Assembly (NCBI GenBank): GCA_023231475.1
Contig: JALJEE010000092.1
Location: 21,378-85,377, forward strand
DNA length: 64,000 nucleotides
Source of the DNA: Seison nebaliae
Lineage: Eukaryota > Rotifera > Pararotatoria > Seisonacea > Seisonidae
Reading direction: 5' to 3'
Below are positions 37,250-50,000 of the stretch, one piece after another; the stretch's first letter is position 1, and each line of letters begins with the position of its first letter. The notes below the pieces were generated by a model. The model saw nothing but the letters and a program-made list of their open reading frames with translations, was not told the DNA's origin and made no database searches. Position numbers and translations under genes: made by a program.

Positions 37250-40200
37250 TTTATTCTAGAAAAAATAGAAAATTTTTAATTTTAATTGGCAAATAATATA
37301 AGTAAGTCGAATTCTGTTCGACATAAACTTCAAACTCAAATTAAATTAGATCGCTGGAACAATAGAAATAAAACGACGGGAATTTATTTTCATTCTATTT
37401 AAGCCGATTATCTTGGAAGGAAAAAAGAGTATTTAATTGACGTAATAATAAAATTTCTCACATTTCAAAAAAATATAGAGAAGGAATATTTATTATATTT
37501 AAGTCGTTCATCAAATTGGAATTATTAACTTCAATCTATCCGTAAATTTATTTCATGATTATACTTGACAAACTAATAAAACTTTCATTAAATATCCAAA
37601 TTCTGTCGAATAATAATGTTTTTAACCAGAAATATTATTCTGAATGAATTCGGCTTTATTCATTCGACAATTATTTCAAACTCTATCATGAATTGTTTTA
37701 TCATCACTTCAAAATTTGAAAAAAAATTAAACTTTTTTTGAAAAAACGGGTGACGAAATCACTCTAATTTGTTTGTCGCTTTCAAGCTGAGAAGATTGTG
37801 TTAAGAAAGTTTTCTTCATATGTTTATGAATTAAAGGGAAGAAATTCCGAAGAGAAAAGTTTGTTTTATCGAAGTAAAATAAATTTCACAGTTGAAAGGT
37901 ATGTCATATGTTTGTTAAAACTAACAAGTAACATGAGGAAATTTAGATGAGTCATCTTCTGTTACTAAAGAAGCATTTATAGGTCATAAACGTATCATTT
38001 CTCCTTATTTCAAATTTTATGAATATTATTAGAATTCTGTCGATTTCCTTTACACAAATTCTCATAAAAAAATCATTAGATTAACGACCATTTTTAAAAA
38101 TTTCATTTTTAATATTCATTTTAATTTAATCCTCACAATTATTTATCTTGTTATTGTGAGAGAATTTCTCAAAGAAACATACCATATTTACTGGGAAGAA
38201 TTTCTTTTATCAAAAATTTATTTTGTTTCAAAAAGATAAAGGAATAATTGCGATTACCACTGGCTAGATAAGACTAGGTTGTTCTCGAAAATTTGTACGT
38301 AAAAAGAAGTCGAGAATATCTGGTCTACATATTCACCGCGATTCATTTTTAATGTTACTCAAAGAGAATGATTTGGCACTAAAAGTAAATGATGAATTTG
38401 ATGCTGGCATCTGGTCAGATAACGAATGAGTGATAAGCAGTTCGATCAGAAGTAAAATGTGTTTCCATTACATTTGTGTTAGGCATGTTGTTAGAAATGT
38501 GTTATATTAATGCAAATTTCCCTTATAAATCAAAAATATTTACGTCATTTCATGAACGAACGTGAAAGGGGAAAAAATGAAAGAAATAATGTAAATAATA
38601 ATAAAATTTTCCTATAACCAAAATTCCGAAGGAACGATTAATGTTGACGGGAGAACATTTGAACAGAAGAATTTTTATTATTCTGATTTATGCTAACTCG
38701 GCGACTAGGAGTCTCAAATCCACTTCACATTAAAATGATATCCAGCTTCACCATTCATTTTTCTAAATCTAATACTTCATTCATGTCAAATAAATGGAAG
38801 CAATTCCTTCAACTTCCATTTTCGTAAGACATTTTTTTTAGGTTTCATCATTTATTACCGAAATTCACCTTTTAACATTCTCTTGAACAAAATGCTGGAA
38901 TAGAATAAGGAAATATATAATTTCAGTCAAATTTGATGAGTTTTTCCTTGAATTTTCCATCCTTGAAATTTCTTTAGATTTTCAACTATTAATACTTATC
39001 TAATTTTGTTAATTATCATCTTCCTTCCAATTTTTTCAACTGATTGGTTAAATCTGAGGAAATTTTATAAATTTTGATAAAATGATTTATCTCACAGGAA
39101 TTCACAATAAGTGCAAGTTATTCGGAGATGAAAGTTTAAAACTGGAAATTTGAGAATTGAAATTCAAATGAATTCAATTTTTTATTGAAAGTTTAATTGT
39201 TTGAAGATTCTTGTCAATTCATTATTATATCAATGAAATGGTGGGAAAAGTCTAGTGAAGGAAATTGATGGAAGTAGAATTAGTGTCTGGAGTAAGATTG
39301 AAGATGTAAATTTGAAGTAGTTTCCGTATTTGGAGTAGGTAAAATTTAATTTATTGACGAGAGCGATCAGATTCCGTTAGCTAATGAATGAAGGTGGTGA
39401 TGAATGATATGTACATTTTGGGAGAGGAATTAATGGAATCGAGATGAATCACTTATCAGAGATGTGAAGCAATGAGAGAATTAATTTAGTAAGTATCTTC
39501 ACCGAACGTAAGTAGATGGATATTGGATTGGAACGATATGCAAATGTATGTCCTCTGGAAAATAAATGAATGTTGTTGTGCTTCAATCGATTTATTTCAC
39601 ACGTAAATGTCAATAAAGTAATCTTTCATTTTCTACGTTTCCTTGTTAGTATTGAAAGTGCTAGAACCATCAATAAATGATACAGAACATTTGTATAAAG
39701 TGTTTTGTCATTTTGTTGTTCATTTAGAGAATAGGCAAGATTAGTATTCCAACAATAAGTTTTCATTTCATTCGTTCATGTTATATAAACAATTCACAAC
39801 CAAATTTCTTCTCAACAACATATCGTCTTCCTTTTTCCAAATGAATGTTAACTACTATTTTTCTTAATCGTTCGCTTGTCATTTATTGTTACTTCTGCTT
39901 CATTTCCAAAGTGAAGAAACAGCAGATTTTTCCTTTCTATGAATAACTTCACCTCGTTGGTAAGAATGTCGGAGACTTCCAAAGAACCACCTCGCTCTAT
40001 CGCACAACGACTAACATTTCTTGAATGAATTTCATGTGTAAAATAGTTCTCATCGTTCAGACATCAGTCAAATAATTATCTGCTGTAAAAAGAGGAATGA
40101 ATATAATTTCTCCGACATCTTTACGAAGTCGACTCGGTATGATTTGATTAAAGATATAATTTGCATAAGATATGAAATTCGTAGAAGAAGTTGGAGACAT

Positions 40201-43200
40201 GATCTCCGATCGTAATAATTTACACTCATTTCTTCAAGTTCATGCTACGCAATTATCAGTTGGAAACACTAACACATCAATGTTGCGTGTAGTATTGTTC
40301 TTCTTTTTCTTCTTCTTCTTCTACATCTTCTTTAGATAAAACTTCGATAATGATTAATTGTTCGCAATTGATCTGTGTCAATCAAAAGAAATTCATAAAG
40401 ATATTTTGATTAACCTAATCCTTCTTATTTATTTCTACTCATTTCTATCCTTTGTCATTGACGAGAGGGACATCAATTGCTAAATGGATCAGATAAGATT
40501 ATATGAGCATATAATTTGATAAAAAGAAGATTGATTCACTAAATTTCCTTATTAAAATATTCTCATTTAATTCATCTTCATTTTAACCGGAAGATTTTCC
40601 TCATTCAAATTACCCAAATTTGTCCAACAAATATTCGTTCGAGCATAAATTCCTAATATTGACATTTTTACACCTAAAAAAATTCCATCTACAATTTCTT
40701 AATTTTGTTCTGTGAAAGAAAATTGGTGAGTAAATCAAAAACTATATATCTCGCCAACATTTTAAGAAAAAAGGACATCTGGACCAGTTTCTTCTTTGTT
40801 TTATGAGAGTGAAACTGATTCCTTCATATCGGCGACTAACGATGGTACTTGTGTTTAGAATGTGAAGTGAATTCCATATTCACATATCATCACATGTCAA
40901 ATTATCCAAATTTGTAATATATCCGGTAATATTATGAGGTCTCACTTCCCATCAGTCACAACTCTACGAAGTGACTCCATTATCAATGAACGACATCGAA
41001 TTCATTTCAAACCGAATCGGTAAACATATTTTTTAATATTCAGAGTTGGAATGACTCATCATTTAACGAGTAACGTAAACAACAGACATGTTATATAGAT
41101 GTTTCCCCTCAAGAGGATGAGGAGAATAAATTGAATTTAGGAAAGAATGTTCATCATATTCATCGGACGATATTCATGTCGATTTTCGTTGATTCATTAC
41201 ATTATCCATCGTCATCTAAAGAGGTTAAGACAGAAAATGAAAACGAAAATATTTTTTGGACAATTGAAAAGTTATAAATTTTTCATATATTCTTAATTAA
41301 CCATCAGAAATAACAAGACAAACAACAATCCAATGGAAATTGTAAGTCAAAATGTTTTTTCGTTTTATCCCGTATCTCTTTTGTCCTATAACAATTTCCA
41401 TAATATTTAATTTCAATCAGAACGAGTCGTTTCGCCTCATCATCTTTTAAAAGGATAATGTTGCCGTTGTTATTGTTTTAGTGGATTATTATTATTATGA
41501 TGACGACGATCTTCATTCTTCTTTTATTCCTCTTCACTCTTACAGATTATTCAATATTTATTCAAAATTCTTATTCATATCACTTCTCCTTTTGGAGAAA
41601 AGAAGAATGGTTCTTCTTACTTTGGTTTTATTTAAATAAATCTCAAAAAAATTATTTTAAGTTATATCACAAATTCTCATTCCTCCTTCCATAAATAGTG
41701 GAAGAAATCTCAGTAGATGGCGATATTAATCAGATATTTTCAAACGACTTTCCTACTTCCCAACCGTTCTTATTTTGTTGCGCAACTTATCATCGAATCA
41801 ATTGTTTACATTGAACTACGTGTAACACTAAAACTCTCGTACTTTTTTCTTGTTCTTATCGAAATGAAGGAAGTTTAACAGGAAATAGAATGATCATTCC
41901 CTCCAACTCATTCTCCAACGAATGTGTCGAGTATATCTTCTTTTCGAAAAAGAAATATAGGAAGTGCCAATAGATAACAATGGACCTTTTTTATGGTAAG
42001 AGAGTCAGATTGATGTTGTTGGAGTTGACAATAATAGATGAAATTGAAGAGGATATCTTATCAAAAATATTTCACACTTCACAAGAAGATCGATGAAATA
42101 AAGAAGAATGACCAATTCGTTTACTATACGGGAAAATTGATCTTTTATCAGGATATCTCATTCCTTTTTTCATCTTCGGAATGGAAATCACTCGAATTTA
42201 GTACGGGAATTGAGTCTAGGATAAAATTTTTCAATTATAGTTAATTCAAATCCTTTTAATCTCTCCATTTGCTTCATCTTCTTGACCATATCCGAAAGAA
42301 ATCGAGTTATTATTATCAAATATTATGTAAAAATAAAAATTACCGTACGTCACATTTGCTTTTGTCACATAAAGTGACATTATAAAAATTAATCGATATT
42401 AGTATCAAAATATTTTATTTGAACGTTATTATAATTAAGAAGTTTCTTTGATGGATAATTTTTTACTTTTAAAACATCGTTAAAAAGAATTTAAAAAATT
42501 ATTGTTAGTTCATATGTAGATTTCAACACAGTAAAATAAAGACCATGAATATTAATAATGGAAACCGAGAACCAATTTTTGTTCACGATTTATTTATTTC
42601 CAATGATTATTTTTATTTCCGACTTAACCACTAAATGATGTCTCTTGTAAAATTTGGTCCAACATAAGCCGAATGAATTTTTTTTCCAAGATAAGAAAAA
42701 AAAGTGAATACAACTACCAGGAGATTATGTGTCCATCCTCGATCCATTCATTTATCCCATCATTTTATTAGTATCATGAGGAATTAGTGAAGAACAATGA
42801 ACAAATTCTCTAAATGACTCATTAGTTTCCCACAATTTTCACTGTAGTAGTAGCCGTAATAATTTTTATCCCAATGTTTGTACACATGAATTTGATAAAG
42901 AAATAAAACACAACAGGACAGAAGATAAATATAGAGATAATTTAGTGAAACGAAGGAAGAATCGATGGACGTTAGAGAAATTTAAGGAAAAGGCATAGTC
43001 TCTCTCAATCAGCTGGTCGCAATCATGTAGAATTAAGTGAGAAATTTCCATTCTCTTTTTTCCCCAATTCTTTCATCTTATTCGATGTGTATGATGACTC
43101 CATATTCGTATGTTCGATTTACTCGTAAATATGTCTCATATTATTATTTGTACAAAAAAAAATTCGATTAGTAATTTCTTTTTATTTACTTATTCTTCCT

Positions 43201-45949
43201 TCGGACTAACGGCAGATCCCATTTATTCGACGGTCATTTTTTCATTTACCTCAAAAAATACGCCAATCTATTTCTCTTTTTTAACTTTTCTCTTTTCTCT
43301 CTTTCTCCAGCCTCCTCCCTCCTCCCTGTTTACGAAATGTCTCACGGTTGTCTCACTGTCACATAGAGAGATGATATTTTGTCATTCGGACCGTTAAACG
43401 GATAGCTAGAGGAACAGATGACATCATTGAGAAACAATAAAAAGTACGAAATAAATTAACGAAACGAATAAATTAGATTGAATGAAATGTTGAATGTACA
43501 CACTCGCTCACTTACTCACTCACTCACTCACATTCTTTATGTGCAAAGAAGCGTATCTATTCAATTTGGTACGCGTTTTCGACTACTTTCTTTATCAATT
43601 CTCTCCCTTCCTTTTTTGTCTGTTTTACCGTCATTGATCAGCACATAGACACACACATAGATAATTATTAATTACATCAATCGCCTCATTTTTTTATAAA
43701 GTTTTTCTCGAAACATTTCTCATAAATTGCCTATTGTTTTCCAATCATCAATTCGAGATGAGAAGTAATCTTAAACTTCTCAATTCTTATCTCAATTCAA
43801 CATTTTATCTTTCACACCTTTTTCTCCAAAATATGAGTAAACTCTTCCCATTGTGGAGGTAGTCGATCGATTTAATGAATCGTCATCGTCTTCTCGAGTT
43901 AATTATTGGCGATTTCCCTTAAACCAAATTAATGGAAAAAGTCATTTTTTTCAACGAATTAATAATAACTTGGAAACGAAAGAAAGAATCATTCTAATGG
44001 AATAATCGAAATAAAATTTGTCATAATTTCAGGTCACTATCAGGATGCGAAGAAATTTTTTTCATTGAAAAAAAAAAACAAGTTCTAGTTGTTATTGTTG
44101 TTGTTTGTTTTTAAGTAAGTCTATGAAGAAAAAAAAATGGAATGAAGTTCCTAAAAGGCAAATTTTTTCCTTTCGAGAGACTGCAGGTGAAATTTGGACT
44201 GTGGAAATTTCTCTCTTCGATTAAATTGTGTTCCATTTCAATCGATTCTTCGCTTCCACCAATGTCAGAAGAAGTTGTATATAAGGAAAAAGAAGAAATG
44301 AAAATTTGTTTGAATGAAGAACCTTGAGAATTATTGTAATTTAATTGAGGAAATCTAAAAATGTTATTCTCCCAATTTCAACAATTCCTCCTCTCCCTCC
44401 TTCGAATTATTTCTTCTTTATGAAGTTCTAATATACTTCTACAAATTGAAATGAATTGATCTTATTAACATTCTCTTGTAATTTATCTTAAATTACATCA
44501 TAACAATCAATATTTTATCAATGATTGATTTATGACATGTGTTGGATAATGACAGCGAAATTGAATTTGTCAAATTGACATTTTAAAAAGAAATTTCAAT
44601 TTTAATGAATTTAAATTAGAAATTGTTGGACGATTTAGGCGGAGATCAATTCTTAATCTGATGAAAAAAATGATAAAAGTATTAGGAAGGAATTATGTAA
44701 AATGAAATGTTGTTTGTATGTTGGGCGAAAGAGAAAAGTCATTTCTCATTATTGATTGAGAGAAATCAATTGTATCACAAAAATGAATTTTTATCCAGAT
44801 AATGTTTCATGTGCATTTTACGGGGAGGTGGGAAGAGGAGGCGACAGAAGGAGTTTGACAAATTTGTCTGTCTAAATTGTTGAAATAATTTTATTAGAAC
44901 ATTTATTCAACTTTCCTTCTTCTTTTCGTCGATATATAACAAATGAATTAATTGGGAATGAGGCAAATAATTCATCGGGAAAATTTCATCGACGGAAATA
45001 TGTTATGCTTATCTTTTTGAGTATTCTTTCACCTCTTTTCCGGTGTGCCGCACGCGCTCACTCACTGATGGAAAAGGAGGTGAAAATAATTGAATGAGTT
45101 TTTTGATGGGAAAAGGAAAAGTTGATATTTTGTTTGGTGAAATAAAGACGGAAAAGGAAGAACGAAATAAAAATATTTAACTAATTATATTTCTCTTTTT
45201 TTTGTTGAGGTTTTCCTGAATGGAGAGTAGTGAGAGAAACATATTCAGAGTGAATTCTCTTATCGTGCATTTTTAACTTTTTCAGGATTTTATCGATTAT
45301 TAATGGTTAATTCAGCTGATCGAATATCGATCTAAATTGATAAATTTGGTCGGATGTTCCTTCCATTATCTATATAAATTTTATTATTTCTTTTTTACTC
45401 GATTTAAATACGATGAGAGAATTAAGTTTTTTCTGAAAAATAAACTTGGTAATTCTTCAGTTATTTTTATGAAACTTTCGTTCTTGCTAATATTTTGTAT
45501 AAATTTTTTTCAAATGGAAAAAAGCCAACTGAGCGTTGACAAAATTTATGGTTTTTACCATTGTGTTAGGGAAGAATAAATTATAAATGACAGAAACGAA
45601 TAATATTTTGTTTTGATTGTGAATTTATGTTAATAATGAAGTTGAAATTCATTAAACTATATGAAATCGTTCATGTAAGAAGAACAAATGTACTAGAAAA
45701 TGTTTTAATGAACTTTCTGTTTCAGTTGTGTCATGAATAGATGATGATTGATTTATTTAATTAGGAAACGATGTTGTTGTACTAGTATAATGTGTTAATT
45801 GTGAAATGAATTTGATTGGATTGTTCGCACATCTTCCTAATTTTATGATTGATGTGACGTTAATATTTTGTTGATGTAAAGAATAATTAGGTGTTGCATC
45901 ATGTTCAATGAAGGAAGATTATTGCAACTATAACTGTCATGATTGTGTA

Positions 45950-46050
45950 GATGAGAAATCTTTTCGAGTTTTATGATTGGATTGAGAGAATTTGAGATGA
46001 GAAATCTTTTCGAGTTTTATGATTGGAATGATAGAATTTGAGATGAGAAA
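45950..46050. repeat. 46-bp tandem duplication (2.2 copies)
   Basis: The unit beginning GATGAGAAATCTTTTCGAGT repeats at 45950 and 45996, with a partial third start at 46042. Copies differ at only a few positions, so the duplication is fairly recent. Non-coding. Confidence 0.9.
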
Positions 46051-46361
46051 CAATTAAATTTTCCTGGAATGAAGTAAGACGTTCGAAATTAAGATGATTT
46101 GGTACAAAGATGAAATTGAAGAAAGTTGAAAGTGAGAAATGGAATGAGAAAGTTAGTTGTTTGTGTGAGAGAATGAAATGGAGGAAGAAGTGGTGGTGGT
46201 GGGGAGGGAGGTATTGATCGAATGATGTATGCACATTCAATTATGTTACGTACATGAATGAATTGGGGCAAATATCGAGTGATTGATCATTATAGAGTTG
46301 TATATCTTGAATTTAGCGTCTGTGGGTTGCTGTGAAGGTAATGCAAAGTAATAGTCAATTG

Positions 46362-46375
46362 GTTGCCATGACAAC
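46362..46375. promoter_or_regulatory. RFX-type X-box
   Basis: GTTGCCATGACAAC fits the RFX-factor X-box consensus (imperfect inverted half-sites GTTGCC / GACAAC around AT). It lies 660 bp before the ATG of the 1920-residue gene. X-boxes mark ciliary and sensory-neuron genes in many animals; linkage to this gene is inferred from position only. Confidence 0.5.
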
Positions 46376-47034
46376 GTTATTATTCATTTATTTACATTCT
46401 CCTGGGGTTGAAGTGTAGGAGAGAATTATTCGGAACAAATCATTTAGTACCAGTAGTAGTAGTAGTATAATAATAGTAGTTATTGTGTGATATTATGGGA
46501 ATTAAACAGTGAGGAGAATTATTAATCGTCATTAAGTCGAAAACTCTCGATTGGTGTGCGAGGACGACGTGCTGGTAAGAGGAATTAGTGAAGGCTTAAT
46601 GTGAAGAGGTTATTATTCAATAGTTCGATGCACTTTTTTTTTAGCGTAACTGTGTGTTATTATGTACTTATTCTTGTTCTTGTTTACTCGAAAATGTCGA
46701 TGGGTGGTGAAAGTTGAATAATGAGTGTTAAGTCGCGTCGTTACATCATACGATACATCTGGTATTGTTGTTGATGTGATTGTTATGAAGAAGAATTTTG
46801 TAGGATAGGAATGATGAGGAGGACAGGATAGATGTAACGGGAATGATAATGAAAATAATTAAAATTATTTCTCTCAAATAGACAATGATGAGTGTAATTG
46901 GAAGAATAGAGAAATGATTAATAAAAATATATTATATTGATGTGAATAAAAAGAATAATTAAAAGAGGAAATATAATGGAAATGTGACAACCAGCAGTTG
47001 TGATCATTACTTCCAATGATAAGACAGCAAGCGA

Positions 47035-50000
47035 ATGATAAACATGAAGAAGAATAAAACAACGACGAAGGACAATGTCTATTCTTTGAGAGATTATCAT
47101 CAATTTCAAAGATATCATTCTGACAATAATTATAACGAATCAAATGTTAATTGTAGCACATCTTCCACCATCAACACTACTAACACCATCACCAACACCA
47201 TCATCAACAACAAAAACAACATAAAAACTTTCTGTGATAATCAGAATAAGAATAGTTATAGTGGAAATAATATCAATCACACTTCATATCGAAATGATGG
47301 GAAGAGAATGAATGGCAATATTTTTTCGAAGAATGAGAAGAATAATCAATTAATCTATCGGTCGATGGAAATGCAGAATAATCATTCATCCGAAAAGAAT
47401 TTTGAAAAATCTCCTCTTCCATCCGATGGTCCTTTACGAACACCAGAAGCCGTCTCTCAATTAGCATCGACACATTTCTATCATTCTCGATTTCGTGATA
47501 AATTGAATCTCTTACCGATAATTTCCTTTACCAAATCATCATTTTTAAGGAATTCTCTCAAATTAACCAATTCATTATCCACAACAACAACGAATTCGAG
47601 ATCGGCCAAAATCCATGGTGATGATCAACATGAGAAGGAGAAAGATGAAGAACGCACATATTCGTCATCGCAGAATGCTATCGAAATTCCCACAACTCTT
47701 TCTCTCTCCGTTTGTTCGTCGAAGACGAATGGACTAAGAAAGAATCAAACGAATATGAATAATACTCTCAATGTCATTCCACGTCTTCTCAAGCGTCGTC
47801 GTTGTAATTCGTCGTCGAGTGGTGCAATCGCTCGTCGAAATCGTTTCAATAGTTCAAACTTGAAATATGGTCGACATATTTCACCTACTCCACCTCCACC
47901 TCGACGTATAGCGGCCGAGATACGAGGAAAATATTATTATGAAGATGAGAATGACAATATTGACGATGACAATGAAGTTCCCATCAATAATGATGATAAT
48001 GATGATAATGATGATGATAATGATGATGATGAAGAAGATGATGATGATGCATGTTCTGAGAATAGTATCTATAATGAATATAAGGAAACTGCAGGAAAAT
48101 TTTCTACGAGCGATTCCATAGATGGAATAAATCGTAATAAGAATAATATTGATGATTTTGAGATTGATGAGAATAAAGTCCGTAATTATCAATCGAAGAT
48201 TGAGATGGACAATGATTTTCAGATAAATATTATTTCTCCTCGATCGTTAGAATCATCAGCATCAGCCACCGTCATTCATAAACGAAATAAGAGTAAACGA
48301 GATTTGGTCAAACGATCCGTCTCCAATCATCAACGATCGAGACGTGGTCAATTGAATGATCATAAATCTCCATTACGTCGTCGGCGAATAAAGTCGGGTG
48401 AGGAATTGGTGAGACAATCATCAGCGTGGTACATCCCACGAATTTGTCGACAAAATGATTTGAATCAAACGAATATCCGATCCACCGTCACTTCGCCCTC
48501 CTCAACTACGTCCATCATTTCACCGTCGTCTGCAATGACATCTCCAAAATCAACATCCATATCTATGACTCAATCTCTCATTACATCGAAGACGAATGAA
48601 GATATTTCTTCCAATCAATCACTCTCAATTCGTTTAGTGAAGAAACCACCGAATTATATTTCTCCAACCATCACAACCATCACCACCACCACCATTATCA
48701 CTACAACTACTATCGGTACTCCTGTTACAGCAACCACAACCACAACGAATAGAACGATCCTTCTTCCAGAAAATGATGACGAGAAATGTAGAAATATCAT
48801 TAACGTGACGAATAGAAATCGAGAAGGAAAATCGATAAAACTCTCAAACATTTCTTTCATTTATCATAATGCTACACCATCACCATTTTTTGATTTGAAT
48901 AATAAAATTGAAATTCCAAATAATAATGAAGTTAATTATGAACATTCTACAAATACCAATCTCGTCAACCAAATGGAGAGATCGAAAGAAAATTATGAAA
49001 GAAATAATATGGAAAATTTGGAGAATTTAACAAAGTCGAAAGTGAAAGAAAATCTGTCTAATTTAAAGGAAATTGAACATTTGAGAAGTGTGAAGAAATC
49101 GGAAAATTTGAGAGATTTAAATATTTCACAAAAAATTTACGATGAAAATAAAGAGAATCTAACCGATTCATTTAATAGGAAACTTGATGAAAATGAAGTG
49201 AATGTGGAGAATGTTCAAATAGAACCATCCAACGATGATGTAATTGATGCTTTTGACACAGATCAGATCTACAATTTACTTTATGGTCAGAAACCATCAG
49301 TTACGTCGTTGATGACGAAGGAAGATATTGTTAGTCAAACCAATTCTTCTCTTGTATTATCGTCTTCGTTATCATTATCAGCATCGACCACATCATCCTC
49401 CTGGTCCATCCATACACCTACATTACTCATTGGAAAGAATCGAAGTTCTTCCAAAATTGATGAAAATAATGATAATAATCATCATAATAATAACGACGAT
49501 GTAGCGGTAGCGAGTGCGTCAATTTTTGATGAAAATATTGATAAAACATCTTTTCCTGTCGGTTCATCGTCACCTGTAATTAGTAGTCGGACGGATAATG
49601 ATAGAGAAGAGACGTCATGTGAAAATGATGAAATTATTGAAAAGAATTCACAAATAAATGAGGACGACGATGATGATTATGATGAAGAAGAAGAAGATGA
49701 TTGTCAATTACAATATGCAAAATATCAGCGACCACCAGAACATTCGGTTTTCATATCCGCCCCAATAACCATCAACATCAATTTGAATCATAAAATTCGA
49801 AATGAATCGAATTCATTACATTCCACTTATTATGATAATGAAGAAGAAGAAGAAGCAGAAGAAGAAGTAGATGAAAATGAGAATATTGAAGAGAAAAAGT
49901 TGAAAAGTTATTCTCAGCAAATGATCGATGATCATCAATACCATCATCAATTGGAGGATGTGATCGAAGATGAAAATTCGACAATTTCCTCTCTTATCTC

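Larger units (their letters stand above)
36176..47034. other. 10.9-kb gene-free AT-rich region
   Basis: Only short ORFs (up to 95 residues) without domains, so no gene is called. Contents: a PPTC7 upstream region with a CACA run at 36185-36203, paired hairpins at 37214-37249, a TTC run near 40300-40325, a CACTCACT run near 43500-43530, a 46-bp tandem duplication at 45950-46050, and an RFX X-box at 46362. The right end should contain the promoter and 5' UTR of the following gene. Confidence 0.45.

Noticed and set aside
41497-41694. 65-codon ORF with a signal-peptide-like start
   Set aside because: The hydrophobic start is a T/C-rich tract followed by CAG, which looks equally like a splice acceptor; nothing downstream is protein-like.
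36176-47034. tRNA, rRNA or known microRNA genes in the gene-free regions
   Set aside because: Searched by eye for B-box-like GGTTCRANNCC and familiar microRNA seeds on both strands; none found. A covariance-model scan would be decisive.
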